Shown here piece by piece: positions 33,286 through 42,789 of a DNA stretch of 63,294 nt. The position numbers and the translations under genes are program-made. The DNA lies in assembly GCA_964450835.1 (NCBI GenBank), contig CAYVEQ010000004.1:1-63294 (forward strand), read 5' to 3'. The DNA comes from Caccocola sp964450835. GTDB lineage: Bacteria > Synergistota > Synergistia > Synergistales > Synergistaceae. Each line of letters starts with the position of its first letter. The stretch's first letter is position 1. The notes below the pieces were generated by a model. The model worked only from the letters and a program-made list of their open reading frames with translations. It made no database searches and was not told the origin of the DNA.

Positions 33286-33579
33286 ATGGGATTCTTTGAC
33301 GGATTATCAAAGTTTTTAGGCGGACAGAGAAGCGGTTCTGTCGCGAAAGAACGCCTTCAGCTCGTGCTCATACACGACAGAAACGATATTTCGCCGGAAG
33401 TGCTGACGGCTCTCCGCGCGGACATGATAAACACGATAAAAAAATATCTCGACATCGACGAAAGCGGCATAGAACTCGACATCAACAGCGGGGATCACTC
33501 TGTCGCGCTGCTCGCGAGCATTCCGCTCAAAAATATGCACCGCCCGGTAAGAGGCAGAAAAAGGAGCGCGGAGGCGTAA
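33286..33579 (+). CDS. minE: Cell division topological specificity factor MinE
   Basis: 97 residues. 'GFFDGLSKFLG' is the membrane-targeting N-terminus, and 'AKERLQLVLIHDRNDISPEV' is the MinD-contacting, anti-MinCD segment. The topological domain follows. It lies 6 nt after minD. With minC and minD it makes the pole-to-pole or equivalent positioning system. Confidence 0.95.
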   Translation: MGFFDGLSKFLGGQRSGSVAKERLQLVLIHDRNDISPEVLTALRADMINTIKKYLDIDESGIELDINSGDHSVALLASIPLKNMHRPVRGRKRSAEA

Positions 33580-33603
33580 CGCGGCTCCCGCGCTGTTTCG
33601 TAA

Positions 33604-34722
33604 ATGGCTGAAAAGTTCCGTACAAGCTGGAGCGACATCCGTTCATATACCGACTGGGTGATGGCGCTGGTTACCGTTCTGCTTTTCTGCTTCGGTCTTG
33701 CCGCGATATACAGCGCCAGCGCCTCTTTTGCCTCGGGAGAGGCCGTTTCGGCTTTCGTTTACCGGCAGAGCATCTGGGGAGCGCTCGGAGCGGCGGCGTA
33801 CATTGCCGTCATCAAAGCGGATTACCGCAACGCTGTCAAATACGCATGGCCGATGTTCGGCCTTATGCTCGCGCTGCTTGTGCTTTTGCTCGCGGTCGGA
33901 CACACGGCCAAAGGAGCGCAGAGCTGGTTTAATCTGGGGTTCTTCCGCTTTCAGCCCTCCGAGCTCGGCAAGGTGGTTTTTGCCCTTGTGATGGCGCGTC
34001 TCTGCACAGCCCTGCCTCCTTATACCATAAAAGGACTGCTCGCCGCTTTTGCACTCTCCGGGATTATCATGGCACTTGTGCTGCTTCAGCCGGATCTCGG
34101 AAGTACTCTTGTATACGCGGTTATGCTTTTCGCGCTGCTGATCGCCGGCGGGACGCCTGTCAAGGCGCTTGTCGGCATGGCGATCGCAGGGATTGCCATG
34201 CTCCCGCTGGGCTGGATGTTTCTGGAACCGTATCAGCGGATGAGACTGATTGTGTTCATAGACCCCTCGGTAGACCCTCAAGGCGCGGGCTACAACGTGA
34301 TACAGTCATGTATAGCCGTCGGTTCGGGCGGGCTTCTTGGCAAGGGATTCATGCAGGGTACGCAGGGAAAACTGCATTTCCTGCCCGAGCCTCATACGGA
34401 TTTCATATTCAGCGTATTCTCGGAAGAGTTCGGATTCGTTGGCTGCGTCGTCGTGCTGCTGCTTTTCGGTGTGCTGCTTCTGCGCATACTCGCTGTGTCG
34501 CAGTACACCAAAGACCTGCGCGCGAAGCTGATGTGCGTCGCTATCGCGGCATGGCTCTGGTTTCAGATTTTTGAGAGTGTCGCGATGAGCATCGGGTTCG
34601 CGCCTGTGACAGGACTTCCTCTGCCTCTTTTCAGCTACGGCGGCAGCTCGCTTCTTGTAGTGTGCGTCGCGCTGGGGCTTGTGCAGAGCGCGAATATAGC
34701 GGCGCGCCGCGAACGTTTCTGA
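33604..34722 (+). CDS. rodA: Peptidoglycan polymerase RodA (SEDS family)
   Basis: 372 residues, ten predicted membrane helices. SEDS motifs are visible: 'GAQSWFNLGFFRFQPSELGK' near residue 102 and 'GSGGLLGKGFMQGTQGKLHF' near 240, with 'LPEPHTDFIFSVFSEEFGF' containing the catalytic-region Asp, and 'GLPLPLFSYGGSSLLVV'. RodA polymerises glycan strands for PBP2 to crosslink. Its place after minCDE, with mrdA upstream, favours RodA over FtsW. Confidence 0.93.
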   Translation: MAEKFRTSWSDIRSYTDWVMALVTVLLFCFGLAAIYSASASFASGEAVSAFVYRQSIWGALGAAAYIAVIKADYRNAVKYAWPMFGLMLALLVLLLAVGHTAKGAQSWFNLGFFRFQPSELGKVVFALVMARLCTALPPYTIKGLLAAFALSGIIMALVLLQPDLGSTLVYAVMLFALLIAGGTPVKALVGMAIAGIAMLPLGWMFLEPYQRMRLIVFIDPSVDPQGAGYNVIQSCIAVGSGGLLGKGFMQGTQGKLHFLPEPHTDFIFSVFSEEFGFVGCVVVLLLFGVLLLRILAVSQYTKDLRAKLMCVAIAAWLWFQIFESVAMSIGFAPVTGLPLPLFSYGGSSLLVVCVALGLVQSANIAARRERF

Positions 34723-34754
34723 CGCCGGGATAAAAGTTCGGGAGGAAATTTTGC

Positions 34755-36524
34755 ATGGAAGGAATAATAAACGAGGCGAGGCTGCGCGGACTGCTTTCGG
34801 CGGTCAAGCGCCCGTCGCGTTATATCGGCGGAGAGTGGGGGAGCGGCCCCGTAAAGGAGAACGCCGAAGTGCGCGTCTGTTATGCTTTCCCGGACCTGTA
34901 CGAGGTGGGCATGAGCTACCTGGGCTTTCAAATTTTGTACGCTCTGACCAAATCAGTGTCATACGCCGACGCTGAACGCGTTTACGCGCCGTGGCCCGAT
35001 ATGGAAAAAGCCATGCGAGAATCCGGCACTCCGATATGGGCGCTTGAAAGCAAGCGCTGCGTGCGCGATTTCGACGCGGTCGGCTTTACTCTGCAGTATG
35101 AACTCTCCTATACCAATATACTGACGATACTCGACCTTGCTGAAATCCCCCTGCGTTCCGAAGATCGCGGCGAAAACTGCCCTATCATTATGGCGGGAGG
35201 CCCCGGCGCACTGACGCCCGAACCGCTCGCGCCGTTTATTGACGCCTTTCTCGCGGGAGACGGCGAAGCGCTGATCCCGGATGTCTTGGAGTCTCTGCGT
35301 GCGACAAAGGGATGTAAACGCGCGGAAAGACTGCTTGCGCTTGCCGGTATAGAGGGCGTCTACGTGCCCTTCTGTTTTTCAGGCGGAAGAGTGCGCCGCA
35401 GGATTATCGAGAACCTTGACGAAGGTTTTTACAATACATCCATGATTGTGCCGAATACCGGCATAGTACACGACAGGGTGGCCGTGCAGGTATTCAAAGG
35501 CTGCACACGCGGCTGCCGTTTCTGTCAGGCGGGTATGATAGACCGGCCCGTCCGGGAGCGTTCCGCTGCCTCTGTCTGCGCGCAGGTGGGCGCTTTGCTT
35601 AAGACAACCGGCTGGGAGGAGGTAGGGCTGCTCTCTCTCGCCACGTGCGACTGGAGCGGAATTACGGAATCTTTCGCCCGTTTCGCCCCTATGCTTGCCT
35701 GTAACCAAATAAAGCTTTCTCTGCCGAGCCTCAGGGTCGACGCCTTTTCTGTGAGCCTTGCCTCGGGGCTTGAAGCGATGCGCAAGGGCGGCCTCACGTT
35801 CGCGCCAGAGGCGGGTACGCAGAGGCTGCGCGACGTAATCAACAAAGGAGTGACGGACAGCGCGATAGAAGCCGCGTTTGACGCGACATTCGCGCACGGC
35901 TGGGATCGCGTGAAACTTTATTTCATGATGGGCCTCCCGACGGAGGGACGAGAGGATTTAGAGGGCATTCTGGAGATTTGCGGCCGCGCCGCCGCAGCCG
36001 CGAAACGCCACAAAAAACGCGGCGATGTCAGCGTCTCTTTGGCGGGATTCGTGCCTAAGGGACACACGCCCTTTCAGTGGGAGGCTCAGCTTTCCCGCGA
36101 AGAATTGCGCGAACGGGGGCGGTGGCTGAAAAGCGCTGTCCGCGACAGAAGGATATCGCTTGCCTATCACGAGCCGGAACAGACATTTCTCGAAGGGGTC
36201 TTCGCGCGCGGCGACGCTTCTCTCGCGCCGGCTCTCGAAGAGGCGTGGAAACGCGGCGCCCGTTTTGACGGATGGAGCGAATTTTTCGACTTTGAACTCT
36301 GGCAGAAAGTTTTTCTGGATTTGGATATAGACGCGGAATCATATACCGGGCCGCGAAGACTTGACGCAAAACTGCCCTGGGATCATATAGACTGCGGCGT
36401 TTCCAAAGAATATATGCTGCGCGAGCGCAATAAAGCCCTCGCAGCCGAGACGACGCGTGACTGCCGCCTCGGCTGCAACGGCTGCGGCTGGCAGGGCAGG
36501 ACGAAGGCCGGGATGTGCCGATGA
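34755..36524 (+). CDS. B12-binding-type radical SAM protein (TIGR03960-like)
   Basis: 589 residues. An N-terminal cobalamin-binding-like domain ('VRVCYAFPDLYEVGMSYLGF') is followed by a radical SAM core with the [4Fe-4S] motif 'GCTRGCRFCQAGMI' (CxxxCxxC, near residue 248). 'LTFAPEAGTQRLRDVINKGV' is typical of this family. The C-terminal segment carries a Cys cluster ('RDCRLGCNGCGW'). It overlaps the next gene by 4 nt; the pair is conserved upstream of ribonuclease G genes in many bacteria. Function is not established; tRNA modification is plausible. Confidence 0.85.
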   Translation: MEGIINEARLRGLLSAVKRPSRYIGGEWGSGPVKENAEVRVCYAFPDLYEVGMSYLGFQILYALTKSVSYADAERVYAPWPDMEKAMRESGTPIWALESKRCVRDFDAVGFTLQYELSYTNILTILDLAEIPLRSEDRGENCPIIMAGGPGALTPEPLAPFIDAFLAGDGEALIPDVLESLRATKGCKRAERLLALAGIEGVYVPFCFSGGRVRRRIIENLDEGFYNTSMIVPNTGIVHDRVAVQVFKGCTRGCRFCQAGMIDRPVRERSAASVCAQVGALLKTTGWEEVGLLSLATCDWSGITESFARFAPMLACNQIKLSLPSLRVDAFSVSLASGLEAMRKGGLTFAPEAGTQRLRDVINKGVTDSAIEAAFDATFAHGWDRVKLYFMMGLPTEGREDLEGILEICGRAAAAAKRHKKRGDVSVSLAGFVPKGHTPFQWEAQLSREELRERGRWLKSAVRDRRISLAYHEPEQTFLEGVFARGDASLAPALEEAWKRGARFDGWSEFFDFELWQKVFLDLDIDAESYTGPRRLDAKLPWDHIDCGVSKEYMLRERNKALAAETTRDCRLGCNGCGWQGRTKAGMCR

Positions 36525-37123
36525 CCAGAATCAGGATTCTGTTTGAGAAACGTGGGCTGTTCGTTTTTGTCAATCATATGGACTTGCCGGTAGTTTTTTC
36601 AAGAGCCGCGCGCAGAGCGGGCCTCGCGCAGGAATTTACGCGGGGATTTTCTCCGCACCCGAGAATAAGCCTCGCGCCGCCGCTTGCCATAGGAGTGGAA
36701 GGGCTGGGCGAACCCGCTGATTTCTGGTTTGAACAATGGGATTTGCAGTCATTCCGCAGGTGGAACGATGCTCTGCCTGACGGGCTGAAAATATTGAAAT
36801 GGGCGGAAGCGGACGGAATAAGCCTGGCCAAGCTCGCAGAGTCGGCGCTTTACCGCGTGCGCCTGGCGTCCGGCGCGCTTCCCGCTGGCGCGGCCGAAAC
36901 GATGGCGGATGCGGCGCGCGGCGCAGGCGCTCTCCTTGACTGCCGCGTTCGGGGAGACGCCGTGCTGATTGCCGTGCGCGACCTCGAACGATGCGGGGCC
37001 GGACTTTTTGTCAAAGCGCTGCTCTCAGCCGGACTCTGCACGGGCTGGGGCAGCCTCCGTATGGAGCGGCTTGCCGTCGGCAAATGGGACGCTGAAAAAC
37101 AAACCGTCGCACCGCTCATTTAG
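36521..37123 (+). CDS. TIGR03936 / DUF2344 family protein
   Basis: 200 residues. The family opening 'RIRILFEKRGLFVFVNHMDL' and 'RGFSPHPRISLAPPLAIGVE' are present. In other bacteria this domain is either fused to the preceding radical SAM protein or encoded right after it, as here, with the start ATG overlapping the upstream stop. The start at 36521 is chosen for that overlap. Partner of the radical SAM enzyme by context; the reaction is unknown. Confidence 0.85.
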   Translation: MTRIRILFEKRGLFVFVNHMDLPVVFSRAARRAGLAQEFTRGFSPHPRISLAPPLAIGVEGLGEPADFWFEQWDLQSFRRWNDALPDGLKILKWAEADGISLAKLAESALYRVRLASGALPAGAAETMADAARGAGALLDCRVRGDAVLIAVRDLERCGAGLFVKALLSAGLCTGWGSLRMERLAVGKWDAEKQTVAPLI

Positions 37124-37137
37124 GAGGTTTTATCAAC

Positions 37138-38640
37138 ATGGCCGGATGGTCTAAAAAAATAATCGCCAACCTGATCGACCCTGAGGAGACGAGAATCGCG
37201 ATTACCGACGAAAAAGGGAGACTCTGCGATTTTTTCATTGAGCGCATGCTGGAGCATCAGCGCACCGGAGAAATATACAAAGCAAGAGTTGACAGCGTTC
37301 TCCCGGGTATGAATTCGGCCTTTCTCAACCTGGGCGACGGGCGCAACGGTTTTCTGTACTTGAACGACGTAAAGGGCAGAGATGTGCGCCCCGACATGGA
37401 TATGCTTGTCCAGGTGGTCAAAAACGCGCGCAAAGGCAAGGGCGCACGCGTGTCGCCGCGCATATCTCTCGCCGGGCGCTATATGGTGCTTATTCCGGGA
37501 GGGCATGAAACAGGCGTCTCAAAACGTATCGCAAGCGACGAGGAGCGGACGAGGCTTCGCGCCCTCGCCAAGGAGATGCGCCCGAAAGGATTCGGCATAA
37601 TAATCAGAACCGTGGCCGAAAACTGCGACGCAGACAGCCTGCGCAAAGACGTCGATCGCCTTGTCTCGCAGTGGGACGATATTGAGCGCAGGGTAAAACA
37701 TAACAACGCGCCCTGTCTTATACACAAAGACATAGGCCTTCTGGAGCGCGTGCTGCGAGACGAGCTGACCGGCGAAATAGACGAGATTGTCATAGACAGC
37801 GAGGAAGAGCGCGGAACCATCGAATCCGTCGTAAAACAGTTCTTTCATGAAAATATTCCCGAGGTCAACGTCTGTTCGGCGCGGACGCCGCTTTTTGAAC
37901 TCTACGGCATAGAAAAGCAGATAGAGGAGCTTCAGGACCGCAAGGTGTGGCTTCATTCCGGCGCTTATCTTGTCATAGACCAGACAGAGGCGCTGACCGT
38001 AATCGATGTGAACACCGGAAAATTTATCGGCTCGAAGAATCTTAACGACACTGTGCTGAAAACAAATCTCGAGGCGGCCGTCGAGGTCGCCCGCCAGCTG
38101 CGGCTTCGCGCAATAGGCGGCATAGTCGTGGTCGATTTTATAGATATGGAGAACGAGAGCGACAACAAGGCGCTTGTCCGGCAGCTTCAGGAGCTCTTCA
38201 AAAGCGACCGCTGCAAGGCGCGCGTCTACGGCGTCACGGGACTCGGCCTTGTCGAGATAACGCGCAAACGCGCGCGCACCGACGTCCGGGCGGCTCTCAT
38301 GCGCGGCTGTCCTTTCTGCGGCGGCCTTGGCGCCGTGCAGAAGGAAGAGAGCGTGTCCATGCATATAAAGCGGTTCATACGCAAAATAACGATGTCGTCA
38401 AAGTCGGAGGCACTGCTTGTTGACTGCCATCCCGCGGTCGCGGAATATATACGCGACACCTTCCTCGCCTCATGGGAGGAGGAATTCGAAAGAAAAATCT
38501 TCATCCACTCCTGTCCCGAGAACGCGTGGGACAAATATCGCCTTGACAGCCAGGGACCGCTCCAGCAGGTGGAGCACAGGATAAGCGCCCTACAGAAGAG
38601 AGAGGGACGGAACATTGTATATAGATCGTCTTCAGCTTAA
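37138..38640 (+). CDS. rng: Ribonuclease G/E family endoribonuclease
   Basis: 500 residues. An N-terminal S1-like RNA-binding domain ('GEIYKARVDSVLPGMNSAFL', about 43-62) precedes the catalytic core, whose 'ALTVIDVNTGKFIGSKNLND' supplies the Mg-binding Asp and 'GGIVVVDFIDMENESD' the second Asp. The zinc-link Cys pair is in 'MRGCPFCGGLG' near 390. There is no long scaffold tail, so it is RNase G-like. It processes rRNA and mRNA at AU-rich single-stranded sites. AGGAGG precedes the ATG, and the end overlaps smc by 26 nt. Confidence 0.93.
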   Translation: MAGWSKKIIANLIDPEETRIAITDEKGRLCDFFIERMLEHQRTGEIYKARVDSVLPGMNSAFLNLGDGRNGFLYLNDVKGRDVRPDMDMLVQVVKNARKGKGARVSPRISLAGRYMVLIPGGHETGVSKRIASDEERTRLRALAKEMRPKGFGIIIRTVAENCDADSLRKDVDRLVSQWDDIERRVKHNNAPCLIHKDIGLLERVLRDELTGEIDEIVIDSEEERGTIESVVKQFFHENIPEVNVCSARTPLFELYGIEKQIEELQDRKVWLHSGAYLVIDQTEALTVIDVNTGKFIGSKNLNDTVLKTNLEAAVEVARQLRLRAIGGIVVVDFIDMENESDNKALVRQLQELFKSDRCKARVYGVTGLGLVEITRKRARTDVRAALMRGCPFCGGLGAVQKEESVSMHIKRFIRKITMSSKSEALLVDCHPAVAEYIRDTFLASWEEEFERKIFIHSCPENAWDKYRLDSQGPLQQVEHRISALQKREGRNIVYRSSSA

Positions 38641-41600
38641 AGGCTTCAAAAGTTTCGGCGGCACGCACGAACTTATACTCTCGCCCGGCTTTACAGCGAT
38701 AGTCGGGCCGAACGGCAGCGGCAAGAGCAATCTGCTGGACGCTTTGCGCTGGTCGCTCGGCGACAGCGCCGCCTCACGTCTCCGCGTGAACAGGCAGAGC
38801 GGCCTCCTCTTCATGGGTTCGCAGAGCCGCGACGCGGCGAAAGAGGGCGAAGTCTCCCTTCGTATGCGCGAGGGAGATAAAATCTGCACGATAAAACGGC
38901 GCGTCTCCGCGCCTGACGGCGCGACGACTCTTTTTATTGACAACGAGCGCAAGACTATCGCGGAGCTTGACGAAGTAAAACGTAACTGGAAGCTGGAGGG
39001 CGACCGTTTTGCTTTCATAGGGCAGGGCGAGATTCAGGAGGTCTTAAAGCAGAGCCCCTCCGAGCGGCGTATGAGACTTGAGGCTCTCTTCGGCATAGAT
39101 ATTTACAGAAAAAAACGGACGGACGCGCAGAACAGGCTGGAGACTGTGCGCGGGGACTATGACCGGCTTCGCAACCTGATGGGCGAGCTTTCGTCCCGCC
39201 GCGCCGAGATAGCTCCCGAGGTGGAGCGCGCCGTCGTGATGCGTTCAATTTTGGATTCAATGGACGAAGACCGCCGGATGCTCTACTGGCTGCGTCGCTT
39301 CGGCTGTGAGAAAACAATCGCGCGGATAGCGGCGGAGCTTGGAGCGGCGCAATCCGCGCGCGAAGGCGCCATATTCTGGGCACGTTTCTGGAGAAGCGCC
39401 GCATCGCGCGCTGAGGACAGAATTTCGCAGGCTTCGCGCGAACACAGCCAGCAGAAGTATGAGCTGGAACAGTGCAGGTTGCGTTTCGACGCGCTCATAA
39501 AATCGGGCTACGCGTCAGCCGCCGGCCTGCGCGGCGCCAAAACCCGCCTTGCCGAGGCTCGTGAGGAGTATGAAAGCGTACGCGGAGAATATTCAAAACT
39601 TCTCGAAGAACAGAAAAAATCCATAGACGACAATAAAAAAGCGCGCGTGGCGGTAGAGAAGGCAAAGCGGGCAGTGGAAGCCGTGGGCAGAAAATGGGAG
39701 GCTTACAACGAAAGAGTGGATAAGACGCGCCGCGAGCGCGAGGAATGGAACCGCGAGAAAGCGCGTCTCGACGCGGAACTGCAAAAAAGCCGCGCGAAGC
39801 TGGGCTTTCTCGGGCGCGATCTTCTCGAACTGCGCAACAAAAAAGATCGCGCGCCAGACGGCCGCAAAGAACTTGACTTTCAGGCGAAGCTGCTTGAAGC
39901 GGAACGCGACAGGCTGAACGGGGAACAGTCCGCGCTGGTGAAAGAACATTCCGAACTCTACGCTCTCTGCCAGACTCTTGCCACGGAGCTTCAGCGCGCG
40001 AAGCGAGAGTCGGGACAGCTGAGATCGAAGCTCAACGACGCGACGGACGCTCTTGAGGCGGGGCTTTACCCGGCCGCCGTCAGACATCTGCTTTCCGCAG
40101 CAAGGCTGAAAAGGCTCGACGCGAACCCTTGCGCGGTCGTCGACGCTTTCACGGCCCCCGCGTCGCTCGCCGCCGCGCTTGAAGCCTACCTCGGCGGACG
40201 CCAGTTCCTCCTTCTTGTGGAAGACATGGAAGAGGCCGGGCGCTGCATAAACAGACTGAAACAGAACGCAGCCGGCGTCGCTTCGTTTCTGCCGCTTGAA
40301 CGCGCAAGACCGCGCTATCCGAACAAAGCTTTCGCGCTGCCGCAGCGCGGCGTGATCGGCTGGGCCGTGGATCTTATCAAGGTTGAGGAGCACTGGCGTC
40401 CGGCGATAGAACACGTCTTAGGCGACCTGCTCATAGTCGAAAGCTACGACGTCGGGAAATCAATGGTTCGCGACGGCTTTCGCGGCCCGATAGTGACGGC
40501 GGAGGGCGACGTATTCCAGCCGGGCGGCACCGTAAGCGGCGGACGCAGCCAGAAGAGCGGGCGCGTGCTTGAAATGAAGGCGCAGGCGGCGAAACTGGAG
40601 GAGCAGTACGCTAAAGCGGCGGCAGCGGCGGAAGAGCTGTCGAAAAAATTCAAAACGGCCGAAGAGAGGGAAGGAGCCGTTTCCGAGCAGAAAGAGCTTT
40701 ACACGAGAAAAATACGGGAAATCAACGGGAAAATAGCCGTTATAGAAGACAAGAAAGAAGCGTTGGCGAAAGAGCAGCGCCGCGACGCGGGCGAACGCGG
40801 AAGGATACTGGAGACAATCAAGGCTGAGGGCGGAAACTGGTTTTCTCTGCTCAAAGCGCAGGAGAAGCTTGAAGAAAAACGCGACGCCGCCTCGGACGTA
40901 GAGGACGATCGCAATCTCATAGAGGAGCGCGAGTCGTGCCGCGCCAGACTTTCCGTGGCGGAGGGCGCGCTTGCCTCAGGCTTCGCTCTGATGGAGCGTG
41001 TCCGCGGCGAAGTCGGGGCCGCGGAAGCGAAGACGCGCCGCCTTGAAGCCGAAATATCCTCGCTTGACCAGACTTGCGTCCGCGAACGGGCGAATCTGGC
41101 GCGCGTCGGCGGCAGCTGTCTTGAAATACACAACCGCCGCAAAGAACTCCTTGCAGGCATGGCGGAGGGCGGCGAGCTGTACGCAAAGCTCAAAAAGTTC
41201 AAAAATTTTGTCTCGTCCCGCAGGCTCTCCGCGGAGGAGAAAATGCGGGGCGAATCAGATAAGTTCACTCTCGCGCAGTCAAAGAAAAACGAAGCGGAAC
41301 GCGAACTCGCGGAGCTTATTTCGACCTGGGAAGAGCAATATCCCTATCAGGGCGCGGAAAATCTTCCGCGTGAGACGACAGCGGAGGAACTGCGCCGGAG
41401 AATACGCGAAGGCGACAGAAAGATAAAATCATTCGGCGCCGTCGATATGGGAGTCTTGTCAGAAGATCAGAATCTGAAAGACAGGCTCGCCTTTTTGGGG
41501 GAACAGCTTGACGACGTCCGCTCGAGCATGAGCGAGGTGGAAAGGCTTATCGCGGAGGCGGACGCCATGGCGCACAAGCAGTTCACCGAAGCTCTGGTGC

Positions 41601-42037
41601 GCGTAGACGGCCGGTTTTGCGGCATATTCTGCAGACTGCTGGGCGGAGGCGAGGCTCATCTCACACTGACGGAGGGCGATACGATATGGAACCGCGGCGT
41701 TGAAATAGAGGCGCGTTTCCCCGGCAAGCACACGCAGATACTGAGCCAGTATTCGGGCGGCGAATGTACTCTGATTTCCGTTTCGCTGCTTTTCGCCACT
41801 CTTGAAGTCGCCGGTTCCCCACTTGCCGTGCTCGACGAGGTCGACGCGGCGCTTGACGAGGCGAATCTTCGCCGTTTCAGCGAACTTACGAAAGAATACG
41901 CGAGCGGCGGCAAACAGATACTCGTCATGACACACCGCCGCGCGACCATGGAACGCGCCGACGTCCTTTACGGCGTCACGCTGCAGGAAAAAGGACTTTC
42001 GCAGGTGGTCGGCGTGCGTCTTGAGGACTGGTCATGA
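38615..42037 (+). CDS. smc: Chromosome segregation ATPase SMC
   Basis: 1140 residues. The Walker A head motif 'IVGPNGSGKSNLLDALRWSL' lies at about 29-48. Two long coiled-coil arms flank a hinge near 505-660 (containing 'IVTAEGDVFQPGGTVSGG'). The C-terminal head has the signature 'YSGGECTLISVSLLFATLE' and Walker B 'LAVLDEVDAALDEAN'. The signature reads SGGEC-T where most bacterial SMCs have SGGEK/R-A. It starts at TTG inside the end of rng. It compacts and segregates chromosomes with ScpAB. Confidence 0.95.
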   Translation: MYIDRLQLKGFKSFGGTHELILSPGFTAIVGPNGSGKSNLLDALRWSLGDSAASRLRVNRQSGLLFMGSQSRDAAKEGEVSLRMREGDKICTIKRRVSAPDGATTLFIDNERKTIAELDEVKRNWKLEGDRFAFIGQGEIQEVLKQSPSERRMRLEALFGIDIYRKKRTDAQNRLETVRGDYDRLRNLMGELSSRRAEIAPEVERAVVMRSILDSMDEDRRMLYWLRRFGCEKTIARIAAELGAAQSAREGAIFWARFWRSAASRAEDRISQASREHSQQKYELEQCRLRFDALIKSGYASAAGLRGAKTRLAEAREEYESVRGEYSKLLEEQKKSIDDNKKARVAVEKAKRAVEAVGRKWEAYNERVDKTRREREEWNREKARLDAELQKSRAKLGFLGRDLLELRNKKDRAPDGRKELDFQAKLLEAERDRLNGEQSALVKEHSELYALCQTLATELQRAKRESGQLRSKLNDATDALEAGLYPAAVRHLLSAARLKRLDANPCAVVDAFTAPASLAAALEAYLGGRQFLLLVEDMEEAGRCINRLKQNAAGVASFLPLERARPRYPNKAFALPQRGVIGWAVDLIKVEEHWRPAIEHVLGDLLIVESYDVGKSMVRDGFRGPIVTAEGDVFQPGGTVSGGRSQKSGRVLEMKAQAAKLEEQYAKAAAAAEELSKKFKTAEEREGAVSEQKELYTRKIREINGKIAVIEDKKEALAKEQRRDAGERGRILETIKAEGGNWFSLLKAQEKLEEKRDAASDVEDDRNLIEERESCRARLSVAEGALASGFALMERVRGEVGAAEAKTRRLEAEISSLDQTCVRERANLARVGGSCLEIHNRRKELLAGMAEGGELYAKLKKFKNFVSSRRLSAEEKMRGESDKFTLAQSKKNEAERELAELISTWEEQYPYQGAENLPRETTAEELRRRIREGDRKIKSFGAVDMGVLSEDQNLKDRLAFLGEQLDDVRSSMSEVERLIAEADAMAHKQFTEALVRVDGRFCGIFCRLLGGGEAHLTLTEGDTIWNRGVEIEARFPGKHTQILSQYSGGECTLISVSLLFATLEVAGSPLAVLDEVDAALDEANLRRFSELTKEYASGGKQILVMTHRRATMERADVLYGVTLQEKGLSQVVGVRLEDWS

Positions 42038-42765
42038 CGGAGGAAAACAGCCTGATGGGGGGCGCCCTGCGCCTCGTTCAGCCGGACGGGAAAAGCGGAC
42101 TTCGTGTCAACGTCGATACAATACTTCTCGCCGGCTTCGCGAGGCCCAAAGCGGGCGAGCGCGTGCTTGAAATGGGCTGCGCGCACGGCGCAATATCGCT
42201 GATACTGGCAAAGAGGGCCTCTCTTCTCCCGCGCGGATTTGAGGTCACAGGCGTCGACATACAGCCGGAGCTGATAGAGCTTGCGCGCGCCAATGCGGCG
42301 TCTAACGGCCTTGACGCGGAGTTTCTCGCTGCCGACATACGCGAATATAAAAAAATCGCCCCGCCGCAGAGCTTTGACAGAATAGTCGTGAATCCCCCCT
42401 ACGACGAGGCGCGGAGCAGCCGTCCGAGCCCGGACGCCGGACGCGCGGCGGCCCTTCACGGCTCGTGCTGCACTCTCGAAGACATAATAAAAGCGGCCCG
42501 TTACCTTTTGAAAAACAGAGGCAGGCTTGATATGGTGCTGCGCGCCGACAGAACGGGCGCGCTTTTTTCGCTGCTTGACAGATACGGGACGCCGCCCAAA
42601 ATCATGCGCTGCGTCCACCCGGCTCCCGGCGGACGCGCCTCGGTCGTGCTGATTGAGGCTATGCGCTCCGCCCGCCACTCTCTTATCATGGAAAGCCCGC
42701 TTTTCATAAGAGACAGCGGCGGAAAAGAAACGCCGCAGTTGAAAGCCGCGTATGAGATACTCTGA
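42034..42765 (+). CDS. SAM-dependent methyltransferase (TrmN6/YfiC-like)
   Basis: 243 residues. The Rossmann motif I is 'VLEMGCAHGAISLILAKRAS', the acidic motif II is 'EVTGVDIQPELIELARAN', and 'DRIVVNPPYDEARSSRPSPD' carries the NPPY catalytic motif of N6-adenine methyltransferases. Size and layout match YfiC, which methylates A37 of tRNA1(Val). It overlaps smc by 4 nt and precedes rsmI, another RNA methyltransferase, as in many Firmicutes and Synergistota-like gene orders. Confidence 0.85.
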   Translation: MTEENSLMGGALRLVQPDGKSGLRVNVDTILLAGFARPKAGERVLEMGCAHGAISLILAKRASLLPRGFEVTGVDIQPELIELARANAASNGLDAEFLAADIREYKKIAPPQSFDRIVVNPPYDEARSSRPSPDAGRAAALHGSCCTLEDIIKAARYLLKNRGRLDMVLRADRTGALFSLLDRYGTPPKIMRCVHPAPGGRASVVLIEAMRSARHSLIMESPLFIRDSGGKETPQLKAAYEIL

Positions 42766-42789
42766 CACCGTCGCGAAGGAGGAAGACCG

